A DNA stretch of 49,621 bases from Lagierella sp. (GCF_029983815.1 NZ_JASBYU010000013.1:1-49621), one strand, 5' to 3'; shown: positions 34,128 through 42,992, numbered from the stretch's first letter. A program made the numbers and translations. Notes: a model not told the origin generated them from the sequence alone.

Positions 34128-35079
34128 CTACTTCACCTATCCTTCTAATTGCGTCATCCAAAATTCTTTTGGGGATGTTTTGTTTTTTGGATATTTCTTT
34201 AAGAATCTCCAATGTATTATAGTTTTCCAAATTACTACTAGAACGAATAAGCTGTTTAAAATTTTCAATTTGTTCATTTCTAATTTTAGAGTAATCTTCA
34301 TTTTTATTGAATATTTCACTGCCCTTTTTAGCAGACTTAAGCTTTACTTCTTCTACTATGAGTTCATTTTCAGTAATATCTAAGAATATAACTTCTGGAA
34401 TTCTTTTTAACTCTTGTAGGGAATTATTGGTTCTAGCAAGACTTCCAGGATTAATGAAGTATTTTTCATTAAATCGCTTTACTCCAAAACCCGTATGGTA
34501 ATGACCTGAAAGAACTATATCTGCATCTATGTTTTGGATCTCATCGATAAGAGTATGACTGATAGAATCTATGAATGGTTTATCTATGAGAAAACTATGA
34601 ATCATTACAATATGGTAGTCTATATTTTCCAGCCTTTTGGGGAAATAGTACTTTTCAAATTGAGAGTCGATATCATAAATATAGGGTATTCCTGAAATCT
34701 GGATTCTTAAGTTTTCCTCTTCAAGTACTATAGGATTATCAAAATCGATTAAACTAACAAATCCTATTTGATTTAAAAGACCAAGCATAGATCTTTCGAC
34801 GGTTTTAGGATTATGTCCATATATATCATGATTACCTGAAATTATAAAAAAGGGTGTGTTAAATTTTCTTATAATATTTGCAAATTCACCTACTGTCCTT
34901 ACAGGTACATCGGGTCTGTCAAACAAATCTCCACCATGTAAAATGTAATCAATATTGTATGAATTCAAGATTTCACCAATTTCATTAAATTTTAACTTCA
35001 AGGCTTCTACGTAATCATCTTTTCTAGAAACTGGATTTGTAGCCCTAATATGACTATCTGTAAAAAATAAAAATTTCAT
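34117..35079 (-). CDS. SbcD/Mre11-like metallophosphoesterase nuclease
   Basis: A 320-residue calcineurin-like nuclease of the SbcD/Mre11 type. Metal ligands are D8 and H10 (FTDSHIR), D51 in HGGDLFDRPD, N83 with H84 and D85 in GNHDIYG, H161 and the GHYH motif with H193 and H195. It is shorter than typical SbcD (about 380-410), with a reduced cap region after residue 250. It is the first gene of the Rad50-like operon and lies directly behind the recA terminator. Expected function: ATP-dependent processing of DNA ends or hairpins with the Rad50-like partners. Confidence 0.88.
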   Translation of the reverse strand: MKFLFFTDSHIRATNPVSRKDDYVEALKLKFNEIGEILNSYNIDYILHGGDLFDRPDVPVRTVGEFANIIRKFNTPFFIISGNHDIYGHNPKTVERSMLGLLNQIGFVSLIDFDNPIVLEEENLRIQISGIPYIYDIDSQFEKYYFPKRLENIDYHIVMIHSFLIDKPFIDSISHTLIDEIQNIDADIVLSGHYHTGFGVKRFNEKYFINPGSLARTNNSLQELKRIPEVIFLDITENELIVEEVKLKSAKKGSEIFNKNEDYSKIRNEQIENFKQLIRSSSNLENYNTLEILKEISKKQNIPKRILDDAIRRIGEVDER

Positions 35080-35090
35080 AATTCACCTAC

Positions 35091-35117
35091 AAAGAAAACC
35101 TCCTATTTAGGAGGTTT
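35091..35117 (-). terminator. recA terminator
   Basis: A 9-bp stem (35096-35104 with 35109-35117, loop ATTT) is followed on the minus strand by TTTTCTTT. The next gene starts only 12 bases further, so expression of the nuclease operon from upstream would need readthrough. Confidence 0.72.
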
Positions 35118-35159
35118 ATTTAAAACAATCAAGCATCAACTTCACAACGCTTGCTATTC

Positions 35160-36218
35160 TTATTTTTCTTCACTATTACTAAAATCTAATGTAGCTTCCT
35201 CAACATCATGTCCAGCTATGCTGAAGTGACTATAAACCTTTTGAGATATTTCAGATAAAAGGTCAGGATTTTGTTCTAAAAATTCTTTAGCCCTTTCCCT
35301 ACCTTGTCCAAGCCTTTCATCACCATAGGAATACCAAGCTCCTGCTTTATTTATTATATTTACATCAGCTGCCATGTCTAAAATAGCTCCTGTCTTAGAA
35401 ATTCCCTTTCCATACATTATATCAAATTCAACTTGTTTAAATGGAGGGGCTACTTTATTTTTAACAACTTTTACCTTGGTTCTGTTTCCTACAATATCAT
35501 CACCTTGTTTTATAGCCTCAGATCTTCTAACCTCCATTCTTACGGAAGAATAGAATTTCAAAGCACGTCCTCCTGTAGTAGTTTCAGGATTTCCAAACAT
35601 AATACCCACTTTTTCTCTAAGTTGGTTAATGAATACTACTGAAGTATTACTTTTAGAAATAACACCCGCAAGCTTTCTTAAAGCTTGAGACATAAGTCTT
35701 GCCTGTAAACCTACATGGGAATCACCCATATCACCATCTATTTCAGCTCTAGGAACTAAAGCAGCAACTGAGTCAATAACAACTACATCAATAGCACTAC
35801 TTCTAACTAGTGACTCTGCTATCTCAAGTCCTTGTTCACCAGTATCTGGTTGAGAAACGATTAATTCATCTATATTAACTCCTAGATTTCGAGCATATAC
35901 TGCATCTAAAGCATGCTCTGCATCTATAAAAGCAGCAACTCCTCCTTGTTTTTGGGCTTCAGCAATTATATGCAAAGCTAGAGTTGTCTTTCCCGAAGAC
36001 TCTGGACCATAGATTTCGATAATTCTTCCTTTAGGAATACCACCAATCCCTAAAGCCACGTCTAAGTTTATTGCTCCAGTAGAGATTGCTTCTATATTTT
36101 GTTTAGGTGTTTCACCTAGAAGCATAACAGCGCCTTTTCCAAATTGCTTCTCAATATTTTTGAAAGCATTTTTGATTGATTCATTTTTATTTTTGTCATT
36201 TGTGAAATTAACAGCCAT
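35160..36218 (-). CDS. recA: Recombinase RecA
   Basis: A 352-residue RecA. Walker A GPESSGKT is at 71-78; then VVIDSVAALVPRAEIDGDMGD, the L2 loop region FINQLREKVGIMFGNPETTTGG and the C-terminal acidic tail are all present. It drives homologous recombination and triggers LexA cleavage. It follows pgsA by 10 bp with a strong AAGGAG site, and I find no LexA-type box or separate promoter in front of it, so it seems to be expressed mainly from the ftsK-pgsA transcript. Confidence 0.99.
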   Translation of the reverse strand: MAVNFTNDKNKNESIKNAFKNIEKQFGKGAVMLLGETPKQNIEAISTGAINLDVALGIGGIPKGRIIEIYGPESSGKTTLALHIIAEAQKQGGVAAFIDAEHALDAVYARNLGVNIDELIVSQPDTGEQGLEIAESLVRSSAIDVVVIDSVAALVPRAEIDGDMGDSHVGLQARLMSQALRKLAGVISKSNTSVVFINQLREKVGIMFGNPETTTGGRALKFYSSVRMEVRRSEAIKQGDDIVGNRTKVKVVKNKVAPPFKQVEFDIMYGKGISKTGAILDMAADVNIINKAGAWYSYGDERLGQGRERAKEFLEQNPDLLSEISQKVYSHFSIAGHDVEEATLDFSNSEEK

Positions 36219-36228
36219 AATATACTCC

Positions 36229-36768
36229 TTATATATTTTCTAAATCTAAAACCTCTTTATTCTTTGCAATATAATCAAATCCAGAAATCATCGTTAATAT
36301 TACGGAAACATAATATATTACATTAATTAAATTCCAAGGAATAAAATCCAATATAGTGCTAAATAAAACTAGCACGATTGCAATGAACTGTGATACGGTT
36401 TTTGATTTTCCCCACTTACTAGCTGCTATTGTTACACCTTCAGAAGCAGCAATTATTCTAAATCCTGTAATAAGAAACTCCCTTGCTATTACTATACAAA
36501 CTGTCCATGCAGGAAAAATTCCTTGCTCAACAAACATGATCAACGCAGCTGCAACGAGCATTTTATCTGCAAGGGGATCTATAAATTTACCAAAAGTAGT
36601 AACTAGATTTCTACTTCTAGCTAGATAACCATCAAAAAAATCTGTAATAGCCGCTACTACAAATATAATGCCCGGAATTGGGCTTTCTAAAGTAAAATGC
36701 ATCGCAGCTCCTACAAAAATAGGTATTAATATCAATCTTAAAGTTGTCAATTTGTTTGCTATATTCAT
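36229..36768 (-). CDS. pgsA: CDP-diacylglycerol--glycerol-3-phosphate 3-phosphatidyltransferase
   Basis: A 179-residue CDP-alcohol phosphatidyltransferase. The family motif is complete: D43, D46, G47, A50, R51, G60, D64 and D68 in TDFFDGYLARSRNLV and FGKFIDPLADK. Several transmembrane helices surround it. It makes phosphatidylglycerol phosphate. Its ATG shares a base with the ftsK stop (TAATG). The pgsA-recA order is common in Firmicutes, although cinA, often between them, is missing here. Confidence 0.95.
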   Translation of the reverse strand: MNIANKLTTLRLILIPIFVGAAMHFTLESPIPGIIFVVAAITDFFDGYLARSRNLVTTFGKFIDPLADKMLVAAALIMFVEQGIFPAWTVCIVIAREFLITGFRIIAASEGVTIAASKWGKSKTVSQFIAIVLVLFSTILDFIPWNLINVIYYVSVILTMISGFDYIAKNKEVLDLENI

Positions 36769-38993
36769 TATACATCAAGTTCCTCTAAAAAATTTTTATC
36801 CACTAAAACTTTACGTGGTTTACTTCCCTCATACCCACTTATTATACCCATTTCAGCCATTTCATCGATGATTCTTCCCGCTCTGGCATAGCCAATCTTC
36901 ATTCGTCTTTGTAACATTGAAATAGATGCGGAATCTTCTTCAATGACTATCTTAACCGCTTCGTTAAAGAGTTCATCGGTACCTGATAGGTTATTTGACT
37001 TTTCTTGGGTTTTTTCTATATTTTCAATAATTTCATCGTCATAATCCGAATCATTTTTATTTTTGAGATAAGATACTATATTCTCAACTTCCTTATCAGA
37101 AATAAAAGCTCCCTGTATACGCACTGGTTTGGATTTACCAGAAGGTAAAAATAGCATATCACCTCTACCCAATAATTTTTCTGCGCCAGACATATCTAAA
37201 ATTGTCCTTGAGTCAATTTGGGAAGATACTGCAAAGGATATACGTGATGGAATATTAGCTTTTATAGTTCCTGTAATTACATCCACAGATGGTCTTTGAG
37301 TTGCTATTATTAAATGAATTCCGCAAGCTCTGGCCATTTGTGCAAGTCTTGTAATCGCATCTTCAACTTCTCCTGCTGCAACCATCATTAAATCTGATAA
37401 CTCATCTATGATTATTACCATATAAGGTAACTTTTCCAATTCTCCATCTGCATTCTTTTCGTTATATGCTTTTATGTCCCTTACATAATTGTCCGAAAAT
37501 ATTTTATATCTTCGTTCCATTTCTGTTACAGCCCAGTTTAAGGCAAAACTTGCCTTCTTTGGGTTTGTTACTACTGGAATTGCTAAATGTGGAATTCCAT
37601 TATAAATACTGAGTTCCACAACTTTAGGATCTATTAAAATAAGTTTTACATCTTCAGGATTAGATTTGTACAATATACTCAGTATAATCGTGTTAATACA
37701 AACTGATTTACCAGAGCCTGTTGCTCCTGCTATTAAAAGATGAGGCATCTTTTCAATTGATGACACAATTGTTCTTCCTTGAATATCTTTTCCTAAACCT
37801 AAGGGTAATAAACTTTCTAAATTTTCAAATTCATCAGTATCTATTATTTCTTTAAAAAATACACTCTCTTTATTCAGATTTGGAACTTCAATTCCAACAA
37901 GTGATTTTCCTGGTATTGGAGCTTCAATTCTAATATCTGGAGAGGCTAGTGCTAAAGCTAAATCATCAGATAAATTGACAATTTTACTAACTTTAACTCC
38001 CGGCTGCGGATCCAGTTCAAAACAAGTGACAGTTGGTCCTTTATTGATGGATACTACATTACATTGAATTCCAAAACTTTCAAGGGTATCTTCAATTTTA
38101 TTTGCCTTTTCCATAAGTATATCTTTAGAATCTCCAGAAGTCTTAATAGGATCTTTTAAAAGCTCCATAGGTGGAAATTTGTATAGACTAGTGGGTTTAG
38201 CTTGACTTAGAATTTCATTTTCAATAGATAGCTGTTCCGCTTCTTCTTCAGTAATAACCTCATCTATTTCATTTGTAGATTCGTCAAAAGTATTGTCATA
38301 ATCGTTGAAGACAATTTCTTCTTTGATAATTTCATTATTTTCAATTCTCTCAGGTCTACTATCATTATTTTTTGTAATTTCAACCTTCTTATGGGTCTTT
38401 GATTGTATAGTTTCTTGGATCTTGATAAATAATTTGGATAATATCTCTGAAAATTTTCTAAATATTATTTTAATATCTTCATAAAGATCTTGTAAATCTA
38501 CATTTAATAAATAAACCCCAGCAAAAAACATGGATAGAACCATTATAAAATATATGCCCAGTTTTCCAATGCTCTTTAAAAAAACGAAACATATAGCTGC
38601 ACCGACAATACCTGCACCCTGACCGTTATTGGCTAATATATTAGCATTTTCTTGCCTCTGATTTAAAGTGTAGCCAATGTTCACATTTAAATCTAGGATA
38701 CAAAGGGCTAATAAAAATAAAACATAAATTATGGTAAAGGAAATATGTATCCTTTTAGTTGCTTTATTTAAAATGGACAAAATAAGATGAAAAAAAATTA
38801 AAGGGATTATTACATATGATCCTAGTCCAAATATAGTAAAATAAAACTCTTTAATTTTTTCTCCCAATAAACCAGTATTTTTACCAACCAGGAAAATATA
38901 TGAGATAGTCAATAACACGCAGAGAAGACTTAATATTTGATTTAAAGATATCTTTGTAATAAAAGATTTTTTCTTACTTTTTCTTCTTGCCAC
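36768..38993 (-). CDS. ftsK: DNA translocase FtsK/SpoIIIE
   Basis: A 741-residue FtsK/SpoIIIE translocase starting with GTG after GGAGG. The N-terminus has about five membrane segments (near 17-37, 55-75, 83-101, 127-141 and 146-165). A charged linker (about 170-270) precedes the alpha/beta motor with Walker A GATGSGKS (423-430), LILIDPKVVEL, VIIIDELSDLM and ATQRPSVDVITGTIKAN. The gamma domain (about 675-741, MLQRRMKIGYARAGRIIDEM) reads polar DNA sequences. It moves chromosome DNA through the septum and in other bacteria activates Xer recombination at dif; a Xer-type recombinase lies 10 kb away. Confidence 0.97.
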   Translation of the reverse strand: MARRKSKKKSFITKISLNQILSLLCVLLTISYIFLVGKNTGLLGEKIKEFYFTIFGLGSYVIIPLIFFHLILSILNKATKRIHISFTIIYVLFLLALCILDLNVNIGYTLNQRQENANILANNGQGAGIVGAAICFVFLKSIGKLGIYFIMVLSMFFAGVYLLNVDLQDLYEDIKIIFRKFSEILSKLFIKIQETIQSKTHKKVEITKNNDSRPERIENNEIIKEEIVFNDYDNTFDESTNEIDEVITEEEAEQLSIENEILSQAKPTSLYKFPPMELLKDPIKTSGDSKDILMEKANKIEDTLESFGIQCNVVSINKGPTVTCFELDPQPGVKVSKIVNLSDDLALALASPDIRIEAPIPGKSLVGIEVPNLNKESVFFKEIIDTDEFENLESLLPLGLGKDIQGRTIVSSIEKMPHLLIAGATGSGKSVCINTIILSILYKSNPEDVKLILIDPKVVELSIYNGIPHLAIPVVTNPKKASFALNWAVTEMERRYKIFSDNYVRDIKAYNEKNADGELEKLPYMVIIIDELSDLMMVAAGEVEDAITRLAQMARACGIHLIIATQRPSVDVITGTIKANIPSRISFAVSSQIDSRTILDMSGAEKLLGRGDMLFLPSGKSKPVRIQGAFISDKEVENIVSYLKNKNDSDYDDEIIENIEKTQEKSNNLSGTDELFNEAVKIVIEEDSASISMLQRRMKIGYARAGRIIDEMAEMGIISGYEGSKPRKVLVDKNFLEELDV

Positions 38994-39025
38994 AACTGCC
39001 TCCAGTTATTTGTATAAAATAAAAC

Positions 39026-39457
39026 CTAATAACCAGTATGTCCAAAACCTCCATCATCTCTTTTAGTATCTTTAAGGTTGTCCTCCAACTGGAAATTAAT
39101 AACTTCATATTTAGATAATATTATTTGAGCTACTTTGTCTCCGCTTTTAATTTCATATTCCTGATCTGAAAGATTGATTAATGGTATACCTAATTCACCT
39201 CTATAGTCTGAGTCAATGGTTCCAACTCCATTTATCAAAGTTATACCATGTTTTATTGACAATCCGCTTCTTGCTCTTACCTGAATCTCATAGCTATCAG
39301 GAATTTCAAGATATAATCCTGTAGGAATTATCTTTCTATCCATTGGTTTTAAAACAACATTTTCTTCTAAAAAAGCGTGAACATCTAGCCCTGCTGAACC
39401 TTCTGTAGCATATGCTGGTAGCGGATTATTGCTTTTATTTATTACTTTTACTTTCAT
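39026..39457 (-). CDS. dut: Deoxyuridine 5'-triphosphate nucleotidohydrolase
   Basis: A 143-residue trimeric dUTPase. All five motifs are visible: GSAGLDVHA, the RSGLSIKHG segment, GVGTIDSDYRGEL, the VAQIIL region and RDDGGFGHTGY at the C-terminus. It hydrolyses dUTP to dUMP, preventing uracil entry into DNA. I chose the ATG preceded by GGAGGA rather than a GTG 21 bases upstream that lies in the hairpin. It lies between pnp and ftsK, 32 bp before the latter. Confidence 0.96.
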   Translation of the reverse strand: MKVKVINKSNNPLPAYATEGSAGLDVHAFLEENVVLKPMDRKIIPTGLYLEIPDSYEIQVRARSGLSIKHGITLINGVGTIDSDYRGELGIPLINLSDQEYEIKSGDKVAQIILSKYEVINFQLEDNLKDTKRDDGGFGHTGY

Positions 39458-39468
39458 CTTTCCTCCAA

Positions 39469-39496
39469 AATCAAGCACTCAAATGGTTGAGTGCTT
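39469..39496 (-). terminator. Hairpin between pnp and dut
   Basis: A 10-bp stem (39473-39482 with 39487-39496, four-base loop), followed on the minus strand by GATTTT and then directly by the GGAGG site of dut. The short T-run makes it a leaky terminator or processing site. It resembles the hairpin ahead of the U32 gene at 16.1 kb. Confidence 0.6.
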
Positions 39497-39535
39497 AATA
39501 CTTATAAGATAACTTGTTTTTAATTAAATTAAAGT

Positions 39536-41629
39536 TTATTTCTTGTCTTCAGGCTTTGGTAGTAATGCTTTTCTTGAAAGGTTAATTCTACCCATTTTAT
39601 CGATATCAGTTACTTTTACAAGAACTTCGTCGCCAACACTTAAAACATCTTCAACTTTATTTACTCTTTCATGAGCAATCTTTGATATGTGAAGTAATCC
39701 TTCTTTACCATTTAAAATATCAATAAAGGCACCAAAATTGGTAATTCTCATAACTTTTCCAAGATATGATTTACCCTCTTCAACCTCTGCGATTATATCT
39801 TCTATCATTTTAATAGCTTTCTGTCCGTTTTCAGTTGTTTCGGCTGTAATAGTTATAGTTCCATCATCTTCAGTATCGATTACAACACCTGTTTCATCAA
39901 TGATTTTATTTATAGTTTTACCACCTGGTCCAATGACTTCTCTTATCTTTTCAGGATCAATTTTTATAGTCATTAATCTAGGAGCATATTTTGAAATATC
40001 AGCTTCTGGTTTAGAAATTAAAGCATCCATAGTATCAAGAATTTGAAGTCTTGCAACCTTTGCTTGTTCTAAAGCCTTTGTTAATATTTCTTTTGAAATA
40101 CCATCAATTTTTATATCCATTTGTAATGCCGTGATACCATTTCTAGTACCTGCAACTTTAAAGTCCATATCTCCAAAGTGGTCTTCTAAACCTTGAATAT
40201 CTGTTAGGATAGTTACATTATCACCATCACTCATCAATCCCATTGCTATACCAGCAACGGATTCTTTAATAGGAACTCCTGCATCAAGTAATGCAAGTGT
40301 GGACCCACAAACTGACGCTTGTGAACTTGAACCATTTGATTCCAAAACTTCTGAAACGACTCTAATTGTATAAGGAAATTCCTCAACAGATGGTATTACT
40401 GGAATAAGAGCTCTCTCAGCTAAGGCTCCATGACCAATTTCCCTACGTCCAGGAGCTCTTAAAGGACGAGTGTCCCCTACAGAATATGGTGGGAAATTAT
40501 ATTGGTGCATATATCTTTTGTCTTCTTCTTCTATTAGACCATCAAGAACTTGGACATCACTAGGAGATCCTAATGTTACTACAGATAATACTTGTGTTTG
40601 TCCCCTTGTAAAAAGTCCAGAACCATGTGCCCTTGGCAATAGACATCTATCACAACTTAACTCTCTGATTTGGTCGATCTTTCTGTTATCTGGTCTAATT
40701 TTATCTTCAATTATCAACCTTCTGACTTCTTTAACCTGTATCTCTTCTAATATTTTGTTTATATCATCTTCTGAATCCTCATATTTCTCAGCAAACTCAT
40801 CGATTGTTTCTTTAATGATATCATCGATATTATTTTCTCTTGAAACTTTATCTTCATCTCTTAAAGCGTTGATAATTCTATCCTGAGCAAACTCTTTTAC
40901 CTCGGTAACAAGTTGTTCATCTGGTAAAATAACTTCAAAAGATGATTTTTCCTTACCTATTTCAGATTGAATTTCAGAAATGAATCTACAGATTCCCTTT
41001 ATCTCTTCGTGAGCTTTTAAAATAGCATTAAGTACATCAGATTCTAATAATTTGTTACATCCAGCCTCAACCATCATAATAGCTTTTTCTGTACCTGATA
41101 CAGTCAATTCCAAGTCGGATTTTTCTTTTTCTTCTTTTGTTGGATTTATTATTACTTCCCCATCAATCATACCTACACCTACAGAACCGGTAGGACCATT
41201 AAAGGGAATATCGGATATTGAAAGCGCAATTGATGAACCTATCATAGATAATATATCAGGACTGTAATCTGGATCTACTGATAAAGCTGTTGCTATAACT
41301 TGTACGTCGTTTCTATATCCCTCAGGGAATAAAGGTCTAAGAGGTCTGTCAATCAATCTAGAGATTAGGGTACCTCTTTCAGTAGCTTTACCCTCTCTTT
41401 TAATGAAACCTCCTGGAATCTTTCCAACAGCATATAATTTTTCTTCAAAATCACAACTAAGCGGAAAGAAATCTACTCCTTCTCTTGGCTGTTTTGAGGC
41501 TGTAGCAGTCACTAAAATTATAGTTTCTCCAGATTGGATTAAACAAGCGCCATTAGCTTGTTTAGCAACTTTACCGGTAGTAACTATAATCTCCTTGCCT
41601 GCCAAATTGTATTTGAACTCTTTAATCAT
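39536..41629 (-). CDS. pnp: Polyribonucleotide nucleotidyltransferase
   Basis: A 697-residue PNPase. Two RNase PH-like domains flank a helical domain; recognisable segments are FEEKLYAVGKIPGGFIKREG, IDRPLRPLFPEGYRNDVQ and, in the second core, GDMDFKVAGTRNGITALQMDIK. KH (REVIGPGGKTINKI) and S1 (YLGKVMRITNFGAFIDI) domains end the protein. It degrades RNA 3'-5' with phosphate. It follows rpsO, as in most bacteria, with a terminator hairpin between them and an AAGGAG site. Confidence 0.98.
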   Translation of the reverse strand: MIKEFKYNLAGKEIIVTTGKVAKQANGACLIQSGETIILVTATASKQPREGVDFFPLSCDFEEKLYAVGKIPGGFIKREGKATERGTLISRLIDRPLRPLFPEGYRNDVQVIATALSVDPDYSPDILSMIGSSIALSISDIPFNGPTGSVGVGMIDGEVIINPTKEEKEKSDLELTVSGTEKAIMMVEAGCNKLLESDVLNAILKAHEEIKGICRFISEIQSEIGKEKSSFEVILPDEQLVTEVKEFAQDRIINALRDEDKVSRENNIDDIIKETIDEFAEKYEDSEDDINKILEEIQVKEVRRLIIEDKIRPDNRKIDQIRELSCDRCLLPRAHGSGLFTRGQTQVLSVVTLGSPSDVQVLDGLIEEEDKRYMHQYNFPPYSVGDTRPLRAPGRREIGHGALAERALIPVIPSVEEFPYTIRVVSEVLESNGSSSQASVCGSTLALLDAGVPIKESVAGIAMGLMSDGDNVTILTDIQGLEDHFGDMDFKVAGTRNGITALQMDIKIDGISKEILTKALEQAKVARLQILDTMDALISKPEADISKYAPRLMTIKIDPEKIREVIGPGGKTINKIIDETGVVIDTEDDGTITITAETTENGQKAIKMIEDIIAEVEEGKSYLGKVMRITNFGAFIDILNGKEGLLHISKIAHERVNKVEDVLSVGDEVLVKVTDIDKMGRINLSRKALLPKPEDKK

Positions 41630-41657
41630 AATATCTCCTTAGCATATTTTTATAATT

Positions 41658-41689
41658 CAAAAATAAGAGCGAATTTCACCGCTCTTATT
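41658..41689 (-). terminator. Terminator between rpsO and pnp
   Basis: A 10-bp stem (41662-41671 with 41680-41689, eight-base loop) ending on the minus strand in five T. No promoter is visible before pnp, so pnp must rely at least partly on readthrough or processing of the rpsO transcript. Confidence 0.82.
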
Positions 41690-41692
41690 ATA

Positions 41693-41959
41693 TTATCTTC
41701 TAATGTTTAATTTTTTAATTAGCTCACGATATCTATCAATATCTTTTCTTTTTAGGTAGTTTAATAAACCCCTTCTATTACCTATCATTTTAAAAAGTCC
41801 TCTTCTAGAATGATGGTCTTTTGTGTGAGTTTTCAAATGTTGTGTTAAATCAGATATTCTCTTTGATAGTAGAGCGATTTGCACCTCTGGTGAACCTGTA
41901 TCTGATTCGCTTAATTTGAATTCTTCGATTATTGCTTTTTTTTCTTCTGCACTAAACAT
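41693..41959 (-). CDS. rpsO: 30S ribosomal protein S15
   Basis: An 88-residue S15 of exact family length. It reads EEFKLSESDTGSPEVQIALL, then LTQHLKTHTKDHHSRRGL and GNRRGLLNYLKRKDIDRY, all universally conserved. S15 organises the central domain of 16S rRNA. It has its own promoter and a structured leader between ribF and its start, which suggests autoregulation as in other bacteria. A strong GGAGG site precedes the ATG. Confidence 0.98.
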   Translation of the reverse strand: MFSAEEKKAIIEEFKLSESDTGSPEVQIALLSKRISDLTQHLKTHTKDHHSRRGLFKMIGNRRGLLNYLKRKDIDRYRELIKKLNIRR

Positions 41960-41984
41960 ATTTTCCTCCTATTATTAAATATTC

Positions 41985-42031
41985 ACCAATACTGTTGGAA
42001 CCGTTGAGGAATCGAATTTCAACGTATTGGT
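41985..42031 (-). promoter_or_regulatory. Structured rpsO leader, candidate S15 autoregulatory RNA
   Basis: An 8-bp outer stem (41985-41992 with 42024-42031) encloses a 5-bp inner stem (42003-42007 with 42019-42023) directly stacked on its one side. It begins about five bases after the predicted transcription start and lies 25 bases before the rpsO ATG. No T-run follows, so it is not a terminator. It may bind S15, as other rpsO leaders do. Confidence 0.5.
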
Positions 42032-42042
42032 ATTTCTATATA

Positions 42043-42071
42043 AGTGTACCATAATTAAGATAAAAAGTAAA
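42043..42071 (-). promoter_or_regulatory. rpsO promoter
   Basis: On the minus strand TTTACT (42071-42066), a 17-base spacer and TACACT (42048-42043) preceded by TGG as an extended -10. The -35 directly follows the ribF stop. Confidence 0.65.
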
Positions 42072-42992
42072 TTAAAATCCTAGTATATTTCTCGCCGTTT
42101 CTATATCTTTATGGATCTGTATAGTTAGGTCTTCTGCATTTTTAAACTTTATATTATCCCTTATGAAATCTAAAAATTCTATCTTAAGTTTTTTTCCATA
42201 TAAATCGCCGTCAAAGTCCAATATATAGGTTTCTATCTTCAATTCATCCTCAGAAAATGTAATATTCTTACCAACGAAGGACAAACTATAGTAGAATTCT
42301 ACAAAACCATCGATATAGGTTTTTGTTAAGTATACGCCTTCTTTTGGTAAAATATAATCAAATAGATCAGTGATATTTGCTGTGGGAAAACCTAGAGTTC
42401 GTCCTCTTTTATAACCATGATTAACAGTCCCTGTAACTCTATATGGCCTACCTAGCAATTCTTTTGCTTCTCTAACCTTTCCAGATTGAATAAGTTTTCT
42501 AATATTGGTGCTTTTAACAGGCGAATCTAAAGTTTCCACTTGATTTAAAATTTTCAAATATAATCCATTCTCATTACAATACTCAGATAGCAGTTTAATA
42601 TTTCCTTTAGCAAATTGGCCAAATTTATAGTCATTACCTACAACAATAGCTCTTACATTTAATCCTTTTGTTAAAAAATCTAAGAATTCAATAGGAGTCA
42701 TATTCCTTATATCTTGGAAATCAGTAATAAATACGTCGGTAATTTTTAAACCTTTGAGTATTTCTATCTTGTCATCCAAGTTAGTTAGATATTTAAAAGT
42801 TTTCCCTTCTAATACCTTTTTTGTATGTTCTTTAAAGAGTAGAACTGAAGGCGTTAAGTTAGTCTCTTTGGACACTTCCACAAGTTCATCGATTAAAGAT
42901 TGGTGTCCGATGTGAAAGCCATCAAAATTCCCCAAGGCAATCACAAAGTTACTATTAAGTTTAAAATTATTTTTGCTAATTTCTAGAATCAT
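42072..42992 (-). CDS. ribF: Bifunctional riboflavin kinase/FAD synthetase
   Basis: A 306-residue RibF. The N-terminal adenylyltransferase domain has NFDGFHIGH (22-30) and, further on, DYKFG and STNIRKLI. The C-terminal flavokinase carries GYKRGRTLGFPTANI. It makes FMN and FAD from riboflavin. It overlaps truB by 4 bp and has an AGAGGTAAC ribosome site inside truB. No FMN riboswitch is visible in front of it, as expected for a gene embedded in the translation operon. Confidence 0.95.
   Translation of the reverse strand: MILEISKNNFKLNSNFVIALGNFDGFHIGHQSLIDELVEVSKETNLTPSVLLFKEHTKKVLEGKTFKYLTNLDDKIEILKGLKITDVFITDFQDIRNMTPIEFLDFLTKGLNVRAIVVGNDYKFGQFAKGNIKLLSEYCNENGLYLKILNQVETLDSPVKSTNIRKLIQSGKVREAKELLGRPYRVTGTVNHGYKRGRTLGFPTANITDLFDYILPKEGVYLTKTYIDGFVEFYYSLSFVGKNITFSEDELKIETYILDFDGDLYGKKLKIEFLDFIRDNIKFKNAEDLTIQIHKDIETARNILGF

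Noticed and set aside
35130..35153. Second hairpin just after recA
   Set aside because: Only a 5-bp stem with a 14-base loop and no T-run. The adjacent 9-bp hairpin explains termination better.
40470..40886. Open frame of 138 codons on the strand opposite pnp
   Set aside because: It lies entirely inside the pnp coding region, has serine/leucine-rich composition typical of antisense frames in AT-rich genes, and matches no family.
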